Below are positions 1-9,296 of a stretch of DNA of 39,416 nt, in pieces (position 1 is the stretch's first letter; each line of letters opens with the position of its first letter). Made by a program: the position numbers and the translations under genes. The notes beneath the pieces are model-generated. The model had not been told where the DNA came from. It was given only the letters and a program-made list of their open reading frames with translations, and ran no database searches. The DNA comes from Syntrophaceae bacterium (GTDB taxonomy: Bacteria > Desulfobacterota > SM23-61): assembly GCA_013388675.1 (NCBI GenBank), contig JACAEW010000049.1:1-39416 (forward strand), written 5' to 3'.

Positions 1-2431
1 AGATTACCAAAAACCCGAACAAATAGCAAAGGGCGGCCAGGAAAAAGACCGCTTGAAATCCCCAGTTCAGAGCAATCAGGACCGGTAAAATGGCCCCCCA
101 TACGGAAGCACAGCCGTTTGCGCACCACCCCCAGGAAACCCAGCGGGGCTGCATCGAGCCCACCACGCGGACGGCCAGGGGAAAAGGAATTCCCATGAAG
201 AATCCCGGCGTCGAGATCAGGAGGAAAGTGAAGACCCACCGCAGGAACGCCGATTGCCCCTGGAAAAACGATAGGACGAGGGGATAAAAGAAAGCCGTGA
301 GCAAAAGAAGCCCGGAGAGGAAAAGAAGAGTCCTCCGTAACTGCCGGAGAGGGCGCGCATGAAAGCGCTGGGAGAAGCGGCTGCCCATTCCCGCCGAGAC
401 CAGGAGAGAGAAAAAAACCAAAGAAACGGAATAAACGGGGTGGCCCAGGAAAAGGACGAATTTCTGTATCAGAGAGACCTCCACGAGCATGAACCCCACT
501 CCCAGGGAGCCAAAGCATGCCAGCCAGGGGATGAGGGAATTCCTGTCAGCCTCCCTCTTCTCCCTTCCCGCCAAAAGGGCGGGGAGAAGAATGAAAAGCC
601 CGCTGACCAGGAGCGCCAGGACGAAAACCACCGGGACCAGGAACCCGCCTTCGAGGAGAATCTGCCACTTCTCCCCCGCCAGGCGGTATATTTTTTCCCA
701 GTATTTCCAGCGGAAAAAGGAATGGAAAAAGGGGCGGTCATCGGTCGCCGGGCTTAAATCGAAGGTATAACGGGAATAATAACCCTCTCTCTCCCGCAGC
801 AGGTCCCCCACCGCTTCGAAATAGATGGGGCGGGGGAAACGATTGTACAGGTTCGCTTCCCCCGCAGACATGCCCGGATAGTAAACCAGGTCAAACCGCA
901 TCTCCCGGCAAAAATCTTTGAGCTTTTCTGTCTCCCCTGGACCCAGGGGGTCTTTCTTCACCAGGAGCGAAAAGGTCCCCCAGGTGCGAAAGGAAAGAAG
1001 ATGATCCGGGGCACGCTTCCCATCCTTCTCCAGGGCTCTTTGGATGGTGGAAACCAGGCGCAGTTCCGCCCGGGGAGGCGGAAGGAGGAAAAGGCTGAAG
1101 GACAGGAACCCCCCCGGTCGAAGGGCTTTCAAATAGACTTGGAAAGTTTCCGCGGTGAGTCGGTAATCTTCCTGTAATCCGATGATCCCCCCGGTTGAAG
1201 CGCCCAGACTCTCCGAGAGAGGGACCACAATGAGGTCAAAAGAAGAAGGAGATCGATGAAGAAAACTTCTCCCATCTTCGACGATCACCCGAACCCCCGG
1301 GCGGTCATAGATCTTTCCCGCAAACTCCCCATATCGGGTTTTCAAGAGGTGCACAATGGAAGGGTTGGTTTCCACCACCACAACTTCCGTGACCCCGTGA
1401 TAGAGGGCGGTGAGGACCTCCAGCCCTCCCTTGGGCTCAAGAATCAGGATTTTCCGGGGCCGGGCGGCTTGGTAAGGAAAAGCGGAAGGAAGAAAACCCA
1501 GGAATCTGAGCTCGTCCGCCCCGGCCGGCTCTCCTCGGAGGCGGGTAATCGCGGTTAGCTGGTCCCCATCAACCGCCAGTCCAAGCTGTTCCGGAATGGG
1601 GCCCGAATATTCCAGGCTCAGGCCGGGAGCGGTCCTGGCTGCCGGGCTTTTCAGAACATCCACCCGGGAAGTGGCGCTCCAGTGGGTTTCCAATAAATGG
1701 GCACCCGGAAACCGGAGGGCGGTACTCAATCCCTTGTAAGGGGACAGGCGGAGGTCCATCCAGGAAGGTTGCCAGAAGATAAGAAAGGCGAGAAAGGCGG
1801 TCCATACCCAGGGAAAGGCAGCTCTTTGTCCCTTGATTCCCCCGAAAACTACAGAAGCCAATCCGCCAAGCAGACCGGAAAACAAGACCGTCCCCGGCCC
1901 CCCGAAAATTTGGAAAAGCCCGAGGACAAGGACACACCCCAGGGAGGCGCCGGCCAAATCGGAGAAGTAGATTTTCCCGGCTGCCCCGCTCCACTGGGTC
2001 AGGGCAAAGGAGCTGACCAAGCCGGAGAAGAAGAAGGGCAAAGAAAAGAGCAGATAAAAAAGGAAAAGGTAGAGGACCTGCCACCGATCGAAGGCCATCC
2101 GGGCCAGGTCAAAAGGGATTTGGTTCCCGGCCAGATAAGCTACCAGGGAGCTTATTGAAAAAAGCCCGCTCCCTTTGATCAAAAAATTCAGGGGGTCCCG
2201 GTCTCGGAAAGAGGGAAAAGAGGATAAAAAGGAGCCGCTCGCCCCATAACCCAGAAGGGCCATACTCACCACCAGGAAGGCAAAGTGGTGTCCCTGGGCT
2301 ATGGAGAGAAGGCGGATGACGGAAATTTGGAGGGTCAGGGCGGCGGCCGAGGTCAGGAAAATTCCCAAAAGCAAAAAAATTTCCGGCGGCGGATTGCGGA
2401 TCGCGGATTGCGGATTGAATGCCCCGGCCAT
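1..2431 (-). CDS. Membrane-embedded spermidine synthase-like protein (C-terminus cut by window edge)
   Basis: Translating the minus strand by hand from an ATG at 2431 gives one open frame of 810 codons that leaves the window without a stop, which is why the ORF track omits it. The N-terminal part is several hydrophobic segments. A Rossmann methyltransferase-like core follows, with ILILEPKGGLEVL, then VVVVETNPSIVHLL and EDGRSFL, as in spermidine synthase folds (PF01564-like). A DDRPFF motif comes next, then another membrane block with GIPFPLAVR and WCANGCASVWG. This TM-synthase-TM layout is typical of large bacterial spermidine-synthase-like membrane proteins whose substrates are mostly unknown; polyamine synthesis is not shown. 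GAGAAGGGA lies directly before the ATG. Residues 4-15 are encoded by a GCGGATT repeat, so the true start could differ. Confidence 0.8.
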   Translation of the reverse strand, partial: MAGAFNPQSAIRNPPPEIFLLLGIFLTSAAALTLQISVIRLLSIAQGHHFAFLVVSMALLGYGASGSFLSSFPSFRDRDPLNFLIKGSGLFSISSLVAYLAGNQIPFDLARMAFDRWQVLYLFLFYLLFSLPFFFSGLVSSFALTQWSGAAGKIYFSDLAGASLGCVLVLGLFQIFGGPGTVLFSGLLGGLASVVFGGIKGQRAAFPWVWTAFLAFLIFWQPSWMDLRLSPYKGLSTALRFPGAHLLETHWSATSRVDVLKSPAARTAPGLSLEYSGPIPEQLGLAVDGDQLTAITRLRGEPAGADELRFLGFLPSAFPYQAARPRKILILEPKGGLEVLTALYHGVTEVVVVETNPSIVHLLKTRYGEFAGKIYDRPGVRVIVEDGRSFLHRSPSSFDLIVVPLSESLGASTGGIIGLQEDYRLTAETFQVYLKALRPGGFLSFSLFLLPPPRAELRLVSTIQRALEKDGKRAPDHLLSFRTWGTFSLLVKKDPLGPGETEKLKDFCREMRFDLVYYPGMSAGEANLYNRFPRPIYFEAVGDLLREREGYYSRYTFDLSPATDDRPFFHSFFRWKYWEKIYRLAGEKWQILLEGGFLVPVVFVLALLVSGLFILLPALLAGREKREADRNSLIPWLACFGSLGVGFMLVEVSLIQKFVLFLGHPVYSVSLVFFSLLVSAGMGSRFSQRFHARPLRQLRRTLLFLSGLLLLTAFFYPLVLSFFQGQSAFLRWVFTFLLISTPGFFMGIPFPLAVRVVGSMQPRWVSWGWCANGCASVWGAILPVLIALNWGFQAVFFLAALCYLFGFLVI
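2391..2422. repeat. Tandem GCGGATT repeat inside the 5' end of the spermidine synthase-like gene
   Basis: Units GGATTGCGGATC and GCGGATTGCGGATT lie back to back. They resemble the GCGGAATGCGGAAT arms of the repeats at 19540, 29012 and 33590, and read in frame as NPQSAIRNPP near the protein N-terminus. Confidence 0.55.
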
Positions 2432-2529
2432 TCCCTTCTCCGCCCGGCTATCTACCCGGGTTTGAGCATGAGCGTCTTTTCGCTGTAACGCGGACCCCGA
2501 AACTTCTTTTTCTATTCGATCCGGGTAGG

Positions 2530-2558
2530 ATTATAATATAGTTGAACCACCGATCCAA
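2530..2558 (-). promoter_or_regulatory. Possible sigma-70 promoter for the spermidine synthase-like gene
   Basis: On the minus strand TTGGAT (2558-2553) and TATAAT (2535-2530) are 17 bases apart, about 100 bases before the ATG at 2431. The -35 is a poor match. The TATAATATA core is nearly symmetrical and could also serve the archease gene on the plus strand, but no good plus-strand -35 is present. Confidence 0.35.
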
Positions 2559-2573
2559 CTTCTAACTTCGAAG

Positions 2574-2990
2574 ATGAAGAGGTACGAAACCTTTGACCAC
2601 ACGGCGGATATCGGGGTCCGGGTCTTCGGGCGAACCGTGGAAGAAGTCTTTGTCAATGCCGCTTACGCCCTCTTCGACCAATTGACGGACCTGACACAGG
2701 TCGGGGACGGAGCGGTCCAGGAGATTTCCGTGGAAGGATCGGACCAGGAAGACCTCCTGATCCGGTGGCTGGGTGAACTGCTGTTTCTTTGCCAGAGTCG
2801 AGGGTACCTGTTTAAAAATTTTTCCATTCTCAGCCTGGACTCCAATTCCTTGAAGGCCCTGGCCCGGGGAGAAATCTTCGATCCTTCCCGCCATCGCTTC
2901 AAGACCGAAATCAAGGGGGTTACGTATCACCAGGTTGAAGTGCGGCAAAAGGATAGGGGCTGGGAAGGAAGGGTCGTTTTTGATGTGTAA
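2574..2990 (+). CDS. Archease
   Basis: A 138-residue protein of the archease (SHS2 / MTH1598) family, the activator of the RNA ligase RtcB that aids its guanylylation and turnover. Family marks visible are YETFDHTADIG at the N-terminus with the metal-binding Asp, GEIFDP and KGVTYHQVEV in the second half, and the closing VVFDV with the C-terminal Asp. The length matches the family. It lies 23 bases upstream of rtcB on the same strand, the usual archease-rtcB operon, which makes the call firm. No strong ribosome-binding site precedes the ATG. Confidence 0.93.
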   Translation: MKRYETFDHTADIGVRVFGRTVEEVFVNAAYALFDQLTDLTQVGDGAVQEISVEGSDQEDLLIRWLGELLFLCQSRGYLFKNFSILSLDSNSLKALARGEIFDPSRHRFKTEIKGVTYHQVEVRQKDRGWEGRVVFDV

Positions 2991-3013
2991 ATTCGCCGAA
3001 TGGAGGGCCGTCC

Positions 3014-4465
3014 ATGAGCAGTCAGGATAAAATCCACATGGAAAAGATCGACGAGTTCCGCTGGCGGATCCCCCGAACCGGCAAGATGCAGGTGGATGGA
3101 GTCATCTACACTTCCGAGGAAATGCTTAGGGATATAAACCTGGACGAGAGTCCGAAGCAGGTCGCCAACGTGGCCCATCTTCCGGGAATTCAGAGGTATT
3201 CCCTGGCCATGCCGGATATCCACTGGGGCTACGGCTTTCCCATCGGGGGCGTGGCCGCCTTCGACTGGAAAGAAGGGGTCGTATCCCCCGGGGGAGTGGG
3301 TTATGACATCAACTGCGGGACGCGGTTGCTCCGTTCGAACCTTTCCCGGCAGGATTTGGGGCGAAGGATCAAGGAACTGGCCGATGCCCTGTTTGAATCC
3401 ATCCCTTCGGGTGTGGGCTCGAAAGGGGTCCTGCGGTTAAGCTCCCAGGAATTGCGCCAGGTCCTGAAGAAAGGCTCGGCCTGGGCCGTGGAAAACGGTT
3501 ACGGCACCCCCGAAGACCTGGACCGGACCGAGGACCGGGGCTGCATGGAGGGGGCGGACCCCGAAGTTGTCAGCGACCGCTCCATGGAACGGGGCCGGCC
3601 CCAGCTGGGCACCCTGGGATCGGGGAACCATTTTCTGGAAGTGGGATACGTGGAAGAAATCTATGACCCGGAAGTGGCCGGGGTCTTCGGCCTGGAGAAG
3701 GACCAGGTGACGGTTTTCATCCATTCGGGTTCGCGGGGGTTCGGCTACCAGGTGTGCGACGACTTCCTGAAAAAGATGGGGGAGCGGGTCCGTCAGTTGG
3801 GTTTGGAACTCCCCGACCGGCAGTTGGCCTGCGACTTCATCCGCGACCGGACCGGGCAGGCATACCTCGCCGGCATGGCCTGCGCAGCCAATTACGCTTG
3901 GGCCAATCGGCAGATGCTCATGCATTGGACCCGGGAGGTATTCGAGCGGCTCCTCCGGATGGGCCCCCGGGACCTGGGAATGCATCTGATCTACGACGTT
4001 TGCCATAACATCGCCAAACGAGAATGGCATACGGTGGAGGGGGAGAAACGGGAGGTCTGCGTCCACCGCAAAGGGGCCACCCGGGCCTTTCCGCCCGGAC
4101 ATCCGGCGGTGCCCGAAGTCTACCGCAAGGTAGGCCAGCCGGTGCTCATTCCCGGGGATATGGGAAGGTATTCCTACGTGCTGGTGGGAACGGAGGAGGC
4201 CATGAAACAGACCTTCGGCAGCACCTGCCACGGTGCCGGAAGAGTCCAGAGCCGCACCCAGGCCAAAAAGGCCAGCAAAGGGAGGCCCCTCCACCGGGAG
4301 CTGGAGGATCGGGGTATCTACGTCCGGGCGGCCAGCCGGGCCACGCTCGTGGAGGAGGCGCCGGAAGCCTATAAAGACGTCAGCCAGGTGGTGGAAGTCG
4401 TCCACCACGCAGGAATCTCCCGCAAGGTGGCCAAGTTAAGGCCCTGGGCCGTGGTGAAGGGGTGA
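3014..4465 (+). CDS. rtcB: RNA-splicing ligase RtcB
   Basis: The 483-residue protein joins RNA 2',3'-cyclic phosphate or 3'-phosphate ends to 5'-OH ends using GTP and Mn2+, in tRNA or other RNA repair. The expected metal ligands and nucleophile are all present: Asp98 and Cys101 in DINCG, His206 in GSGNHFLEV, His237 in HSGSRG, His331 in YDVCHN, and the guanylylated His406 in CHGAGR. Length is normal for the family. GGAGGG lies about 6 bases before the ATG. It is the second gene of an operon with archease; no rtcR-type regulator or RNA cyclase is next to it. The 3' end converges on the PBP gene with only about 40 bases between, and no hairpin terminator is obvious there. Confidence 0.97.
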   Translation: MSSQDKIHMEKIDEFRWRIPRTGKMQVDGVIYTSEEMLRDINLDESPKQVANVAHLPGIQRYSLAMPDIHWGYGFPIGGVAAFDWKEGVVSPGGVGYDINCGTRLLRSNLSRQDLGRRIKELADALFESIPSGVGSKGVLRLSSQELRQVLKKGSAWAVENGYGTPEDLDRTEDRGCMEGADPEVVSDRSMERGRPQLGTLGSGNHFLEVGYVEEIYDPEVAGVFGLEKDQVTVFIHSGSRGFGYQVCDDFLKKMGERVRQLGLELPDRQLACDFIRDRTGQAYLAGMACAANYAWANRQMLMHWTREVFERLLRMGPRDLGMHLIYDVCHNIAKREWHTVEGEKREVCVHRKGATRAFPPGHPAVPEVYRKVGQPVLIPGDMGRYSYVLVGTEEAMKQTFGSTCHGAGRVQSRTQAKKASKGRPLHRELEDRGIYVRAASRATLVEEAPEAYKDVSQVVEVVHHAGISRKVAKLRPWAVVKG

Positions 4466-4507
4466 TGGGAGCTACCGTTTCACCGCGGTCTGCCTCCCCA
4501 CGCGCTT

Positions 4508-6634
4508 TTATCTTGTCTTTATGATCTCTTCGTCGGGAAGCCTCTTAACCCCCGCAGGCCGCGCATTCCCGCCGTTGGGCTCCGTTCCCTCCCTGAAGCA
4601 CTCGTACAGGATTTTCCCTGTTTTTGCCCAACGGGTGGAAAGCAGGGGCTCTCCGTTTTCCTTGTCCACTTTGACGAAGACCACCCCTTCGGGAACGGCA
4701 AATTCCCCCACCGGCACATCCTTGGCCGCTTCCTTCATGAATTCAAGCCAGATCGGCAGCGCGGCCACAGCTCCCGTCTCATGCGTCCCCAGGGGTTTTT
4801 CGATGTCGTAACCCACCCACGCCCCGGCAACCACCTTCCGGGGCAGGTACCCGATAAACCAGGCATCGCGCGTATCATTAGTCGTTCCAGTCTTCCCGGC
4901 GGCGGGGCGGCCCAGAGCCCTGGCCCTCTGCCCGGTCCCTTCCTGAATCACGCTCTGCAAGAGGCTCGTAATGAGGTAGGAGGTCTGCGGGCTGATCACT
5001 TCCATGGAGGAAGGCTCGGTCTCCTCCAGCACCGTCCCGTCCTTGTCCACGACCTGGGAAACCAGAACCGGTTCGGCCCGGTATCCCTGGGCGGCAAAAA
5101 CCCCGAAGGCCTGGGTCAGCTCCAGAAGGGTCACGTTCGCCGCTCCCAGGGCCAGGGAGAGATTCGGTTCAAGCTTGGCCTTAATTCCCAGGTTTCCCGC
5201 GTATTGGATCAGGTAATCGAGGCCGATGGACTGGGCAATTTGGACCGTGGGAACGTTCCGGGAAAAAGTCAGGGCCTTGCGCACGGTGATCGGTCCCCAG
5301 AATTCGCGGTCGAAGTTCTGGGGCTGCCAGGGGTCTTTTCCCGGGACATCCTCGAAGGAAAAGGGCTCATCCACAATGAGCGTGGCCGGGGTAAACCCCT
5401 TATCCAGGGCTGCGGCATAAACGATGGGTTTGAAGGCCGATCCCGCCTGCCTCTTCGCCTGGAGGGCCCGGTTAAACTGGCTCGCGGAAAAATCCCTTCC
5501 CCCCACCATGGCGAGAATAAACCCCGATTGGGGCTCCAGGGCGATCAAGGCCCCCTGGATGGCTTCCCTTCCCTTCCCTTTTCCGCCCCGGCTCTCAAAC
5601 TCCTCCAGCCCCACCTGGACCGCATGCTGGGCTGCCTTCTGCAGCCGGGAATGGATCGTGGTGTAGATTTTCAGGCCCCCCTTATACAATAAATCCTTTC
5701 CGTACTTCTGTTCCATGTACTGGCGGACCTGTTCCACAACATAAGGCGCATCGAGATATCCTTTGGGGCCCCGGGGCTTCAGCCTGACTTCTTCCGTCTG
5801 GGCTTGCTGCGCCTGCTCCTTGGTGATCATCTTCCTTTCGACCATCCGGTTGAGCACGTACAACTGTCGTTCCCGGGCTTTTTTGGGGTTGCGCAGGGGA
5901 GAAAAGTTGTTCGGAGAGGGGGGAAGCCCGGCGAGGATGGCGCATTCCGCCAGAGTCAGGTTCTGGATGGGTTTTCCAAAGTAGGTGCTTGCCGCGGCAG
6001 CCACTCCGTAGGCTCCCTCGCCGAGGTAAATCTGATTCAAATAAAGGAAAAGGATTTCATTCTTGGTCAGGTAGTGCTCGATGCGCTGGGCTAGAATGGC
6101 TTCCTTTAATTTCCGGGAGTAGCTCCGTTCCGGAGTGAGGAAGAAGGACTTGGCAATCTGCTGGGTAATGGTACTTCCTCCCTGAACCACATCCAAAGCC
6201 TCGATATTCCGGAAGGCCGCGCCCAAAATTCTCCAGTAGTCGATGCCCCGGTGCTCGAAGAACCGGGCGTCTTCAGCGGCGATGAAAGCCTTGGGCAGGA
6301 AACGGGGCATCTGGGAAAGGGATACGACCGTCCTTTTCTCGATGAAGAACTCCCCGATCAGCACCTCATCCTCCGAGTAAACTTCGGAGGTAATGTAAGG
6401 CTGATAGTCCTTCAGGGTCGTAAGCCGGGGAAGGTCGAAAACGATGGAGAAATAAAAGGCCATCCCCACTCCCGCCAGGACCACGAGAGCTAGGAGCAGG
6501 ACGATAAGAAAGGGAATCCATCCCCTTTTCTTCCCCTTTTTCCCCTGTCTTTCTCTCTCTTCGTTCATCGGCGTTTTTTTCTTATCCGACGTCAGAAATC
6601 GCACATCGAAATTTCTTTTGGTTCCATTGCCCAT
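4508..6634 (-). CDS. mrcA: Penicillin-binding protein 1A, bifunctional glycosyltransferase/transpeptidase
   Basis: A class A PBP that polymerises and cross-links peptidoglycan. A Lys/Arg-rich cytoplasmic tail is followed by one membrane anchor (about residues 39-63). The GT51 domain has EDARFFEHRG with catalytic Glu121, then GGSTITQQ and the motif around KLKEAI. The transpeptidase has SAFK (Ser399-Lys402), SRN (458-460) and KTGT (581-584). It totals 708 residues. The first ATG (6634) gives 22 extra residues of odd composition; the ATG at 6568 (MNEERERQ) may be the true start, since neither has a convincing ribosome-binding site. The gene converges on rtcB and is followed upstream on the same strand by the phosphodiester-glycosidase gene. 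Confidence 0.95.
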   Translation of the reverse strand: MGNGTKRNFDVRFLTSDKKKTPMNEERERQGKKGKKRGWIPFLIVLLLALVVLAGVGMAFYFSIVFDLPRLTTLKDYQPYITSEVYSEDEVLIGEFFIEKRTVVSLSQMPRFLPKAFIAAEDARFFEHRGIDYWRILGAAFRNIEALDVVQGGSTITQQIAKSFFLTPERSYSRKLKEAILAQRIEHYLTKNEILFLYLNQIYLGEGAYGVAAAASTYFGKPIQNLTLAECAILAGLPPSPNNFSPLRNPKKARERQLYVLNRMVERKMITKEQAQQAQTEEVRLKPRGPKGYLDAPYVVEQVRQYMEQKYGKDLLYKGGLKIYTTIHSRLQKAAQHAVQVGLEEFESRGGKGKGREAIQGALIALEPQSGFILAMVGGRDFSASQFNRALQAKRQAGSAFKPIVYAAALDKGFTPATLIVDEPFSFEDVPGKDPWQPQNFDREFWGPITVRKALTFSRNVPTVQIAQSIGLDYLIQYAGNLGIKAKLEPNLSLALGAANVTLLELTQAFGVFAAQGYRAEPVLVSQVVDKDGTVLEETEPSSMEVISPQTSYLITSLLQSVIQEGTGQRARALGRPAAGKTGTTNDTRDAWFIGYLPRKVVAGAWVGYDIEKPLGTHETGAVAALPIWLEFMKEAAKDVPVGEFAVPEGVVFVKVDKENGEPLLSTRWAKTGKILYECFREGTEPNGGNARPAGVKRLPDEEIIKTR

Positions 6635-6666
6635 CGGTTATCGGCTCTCGGCCATTCGTCAGAAAT

Positions 6667-7443
6667 CTACGGTTGCTTCCTCTTGAACACACCGACCCCG
6701 TTGGGCACTCCCCACCCCCCGGGGATGTGGATTCTCAAATCCTTATATTCGGCGTACATCTGCGCGGAAGGTCCCCCGTCCAGGGCCATGGCATCCCGGC
6801 ACTCCAGCCCGCCCCGCGCTTCGGGAAGGTGAAAGAAGTGGGCCAGGTCCTGGGCGTAAACATCGGTGTCTTCCGTGGTGAGAAGAATGACTTGGTTCTT
6901 CAGGGTCACGCCGAGCGCCGACCGCCTGGCGATCTGCCTTTTCATTTGCAGCTCCCGCCCGTTGACGACCAGCCGCGGACCCACCTGCAAGGCCTGGGTT
7001 ATGTTTCCATCATTCTGGTACTCGGTGGTGTGAATGATCCGGGGACGCTCATCCTGGACCAAAAAAACTCCCCAGTCGGCCTTCCTTAGGGGGTTGGTTT
7101 CCTTCCCGTCGACGATCAAGAGCCCAAGCGGTCGGTATCCAGGGAGGAAGAAGCCCCCGTTAATCCCTGCCAGAGCCTGGGCCTTCCGGGTCAAAGCTTT
7201 GATCTCCATCCGGTCCATGCCCAGGTTCCGGCTGTCCATGATCCTGACCTGAAATTGCTCGAAACCGATTCTGAGGATGGCCATTTTCATGAAGGACTGG
7301 TAGGGCGGGCCCTCGACCCGAATAGACTTGTATTCAAACCCTTCGTCGATCTTCTGCCAAGGCAAATCGCCAGAGGCGATACAATTCCCTGCGCTCCCGA
7401 AAAGCAAGAACCCAAAAAGCGCCGCCAGGAGAAAAACAATCAT
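6667..7443 (-). CDS. Exported phosphodiester glycosidase family (NAGPA-like) protein
   Basis: The domain matches the NAGPA / YigE-like phosphodiester glycosidase family (PF09992): [26 protein letters not shown] and the closing [14 protein letters not shown] are typical. The family cleaves phosphodiester-linked sugars in the few characterised members; the substrate here is unknown, although the downstream penicillin-binding protein suggests the cell envelope. The ORF track starts at 7566, but the ATG at 7443 is preferred: it begins a clean signal peptide ([19 protein letters not shown]), has AAGGGAAGGG 8 bases upstream, and lies just downstream of a promoter at 7474-7503. That gives 258 residues. 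Confidence 0.85.
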   Translation of the reverse strand: MIVFLLAALFGFLLFGSAGNCIASGDLPWQKIDEGFEYKSIRVEGPPYQSFMKMAILRIGFEQFQVRIMDSRNLGMDRMEIKALTRKAQALAGINGGFFLPGYRPLGLLIVDGKETNPLRKADWGVFLVQDERPRIIHTTEYQNDGNITQALQVGPRLVVNGRELQMKRQIARRSALGVTLKNQVILLTTEDTDVYAQDLAHFFHLPEARGGLECRDAMALDGGPSAQMYAEYKDLRIHIPGGWGVPNGVGVFKRKQP

Positions 7444-7473
7444 TGTCAAAACCCTTCCCTTGTTGACAAATCT

Positions 7474-7503
7474 ATTATAATTCCAAAAAGATACACAAAT
7501 CAA
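7474..7503 (-). promoter_or_regulatory. Sigma-70 promoter for the phosphodiester glycosidase gene
   Basis: On the minus strand TTGATT (7503-7498) and TATAAT (7479-7474) are 18 bases apart, about 30 bases before the ATG at 7443. It lies back to back with the plus-strand promoter at 7520-7548. Confidence 0.6.
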
Positions 7504-7519
7504 TCCCCCTTTTCCCCGT

Positions 7520-7548
7520 TTGACTCCCTTCCGGTCCCCGACTATAAT
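7520..7548 (+). promoter_or_regulatory. Sigma-70 promoter for the glycosyltransferase gene
   Basis: TTGACT (7520-7525), 17 bases, then a perfect TATAAT (7543-7548). Transcription would begin near 7555, which rules out the ORF-track start at 7255 and points to the TTG codon at 7567. Confidence 0.7.
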
Positions 7549-7566
7549 GGGGCATCCCGGGCACAA

Positions 7567-8331
7567 TTGTCTCCGGAAGAATCAAAAGCCCAGAAAAGAG
7601 GAACCAGGGACCTGTATTCTTCGAGAAGAAAGTTTACGGCAAAACGCCTATCGATCGTGATTCCGGTATTCAATGAGGCGGGGACCATCCGGGAGGTCAT
7701 CGACCGGGTGCAATCCGCCCCCCTTCCCGAAGGGATCGAACGAGAGATCATCGTGGTGGATGATTTTTCCGGCGACGGCACGCGCGAGATTCTCCGCGCA
7801 TGTGCCTCGACGGACTCTTTTAAGCTTTTCCTGCATGACCGCAACCGGGGAAAGGGGGCCGCCCTTCGAACGGGCTTTGCCCAAACCACGGGCGATATCG
7901 TCTTGGTCCAGGATGCCGATTTGGAGTATGACCCATGGGAATATGGAAAATTGCTCGCTCCCATCCTGGAAGGGAAAGCGGACGTGGTATATGGCTCCCG
8001 GTTCATGGGCGGCGAGGCCAAACGAACACTTTTCTTCTGGCATTACTTGGGAAACCGAATCCTGACCAACCTATCCAATATCTTCACCAATCTGAATCTC
8101 TCCGACATGGAGACCGGCTTCAAGGTTTTTCGGGGGGAGCTGATCCGCAAAATCAAAACCAAGGAAAACCATTTCGGCTTTGAACCGGAGATCACCTCGA
8201 AGATCGCGAAAATGGGAGCCCGGGTATACGAAGTCGGGATCGGCTATTCGGGCCGAACCTATGAAGAGGGGAAAAAGATCACCTGGAAGGATGGGGTGCG
8301 GACCATCTGGACCATCCTGAAACACCACTAA
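7567..8331 (+). CDS. Family 2 glycosyltransferase, polyprenyl-phosphate sugar synthase-like
   Basis: The GT-A fold of the dolichyl/undecaprenyl-phosphate mannose or glucose synthase group is clear: [14 protein letters not shown] at the start, [12 protein letters not shown], the [12 protein letters not shown] segment, QDADLEYDP (the metal-binding DxD region) and [10 protein letters not shown]. There is no C-terminal membrane pair, so it resembles soluble DPM1-type enzymes that load a sugar onto a lipid carrier at the inner membrane face. The ORF-track ATG at 7255 lies inside the divergent gene and upstream of the promoter at 7520-7548. The first sensible start after the promoter is TTG at 7567 (254 residues), although its ribosome-binding site is weak. 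The sugar and acceptor are not determined. Confidence 0.85.
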   Translation: MSPEESKAQKRGTRDLYSSRRKFTAKRLSIVIPVFNEAGTIREVIDRVQSAPLPEGIEREIIVVDDFSGDGTREILRACASTDSFKLFLHDRNRGKGAALRTGFAQTTGDIVLVQDADLEYDPWEYGKLLAPILEGKADVVYGSRFMGGEAKRTLFFWHYLGNRILTNLSNIFTNLNLSDMETGFKVFRGELIRKIKTKENHFGFEPEITSKIAKMGARVYEVGIGYSGRTYEEGKKITWKDGVRTIWTILKHH

Positions 8332-8441
8332 AGACATCCTTAACCACTCCTCAACTAACTACCCTGAATCCATCCCCACTTCTAAAATGCCCAATCAAAG
8401 GAAAGATTCCCTAAACCATCTTTTTCTGGTAAGTTTAAGAT

Positions 8442-9296
8442 ATGGCCAGGGTAAACGGAAATAAGGATTATTATCAAATCCTGGGGGTATCGCGCGAGGC
8501 TCCTCCCGAGGAAATCAAGAAGGCTTACCGACAGTTAGCCCTGAAATATCATCCGGACCGGAACCCGGGAAACCGGCTGGCTGAAGAGCGGTTCAAAGAG
8601 ATCAGCGAGGCCTATGGGGTCCTGATGGACCCGGAAAAGAGGAACCAATACGACCTCCTTTCCCGGACCCCCTTCGGGGCCGGCAGACGGCCGGATTTTT
8701 CCTATACTCAGGAAGAGATCTTCCGGGACATTTTCAACAACCCCCAGGCAAGCGATGTTTTCTCCGAACTGGGCCGGGAGTTTGGCCGCATGGGTTTCCG
8801 GTTCGACGAGCGGTTCTTCGACCGCCTTTTCTTCGGAGGGCAGGGTTTCTTCTTCGTCATCGGGGGTCCGGGGGGGTTCCGGTATTCAGCTTCGGCAGGG
8901 CCCCGGGGCCAAAGCAGGAATGCGGATGAGGCCTTCTCTCCCATTCTGGAAAACATCCTGATCCCCCGGGGGACCTCCCTGAAGGGAAGAGTTTTTTCCT
9001 GGGTCTTTCGAAAAGGGCTCGGTTATTTTCTCCGCAGATTCCTGCCCAACGCCTTCCCATCCCAACCTGCTGAGGACAATCCCCTGGACCTCACTTATAC
9101 CATTCCCCTTTCCCGGAAGGAGGTTTCCGTAGAGACCATCAAGGAAATATCCTTTCAGCGAAATGGCCGACAGGAAAGGCTGACGGTCAAGATCCCCCCG
9201 GGGGTCCGGGAGGGCACCCTTCTTCGGCTGCGGGGCAAGGGGAAAGTTCAGGAAGGGGAAGCCGGGGACCTCTACTTGAAAATTCACCTGACCTAG
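8442..9296 (+). CDS. DnaJ-domain co-chaperone-like protein
   Basis: A 284-residue protein with an N-terminal J domain (about residues 8-73) carrying the HPD triad at 37-39, needed to stimulate DnaK. There is no Cys-rich zinc finger. The middle is rich in Phe, Gly and Arg, and the last about 75 residues resemble a single DnaJ C-terminal substrate-binding domain ([20 protein letters not shown] then [10 protein letters not shown]). Standard DnaJ and CbpA carry two such domains, so this is a shortened variant. A second J protein is at 35776-36756. It may be co-transcribed with the upstream glycosyltransferase, 110 bases away, but the two functions are not obviously linked. Confidence 0.85.
   Translation: MARVNGNKDYYQILGVSREAPPEEIKKAYRQLALKYHPDRNPGNRLAEERFKEISEAYGVLMDPEKRNQYDLLSRTPFGAGRRPDFSYTQEEIFRDIFNNPQASDVFSELGREFGRMGFRFDERFFDRLFFGGQGFFFVIGGPGGFRYSASAGPRGQSRNADEAFSPILENILIPRGTSLKGRVFSWVFRKGLGYFLRRFLPNAFPSQPAEDNPLDLTYTIPLSRKEVSVETIKEISFQRNGRQERLTVKIPPGVREGTLLRLRGKGKVQEGEAGDLYLKIHLT

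Noticed and set aside
3437-4408. 323-residue minus-strand ORF inside rtcB
   Set aside because: It is antisense to a gene with all RtcB catalytic residues and has no recognisable motifs or ribosome-binding site.
7463-7481. Plus-strand TTGACA and TATAAT near 7463-7481 as a promoter
   Set aside because: The two boxes are only 7 bases apart; the functional plus-strand promoter is at 7520-7548.
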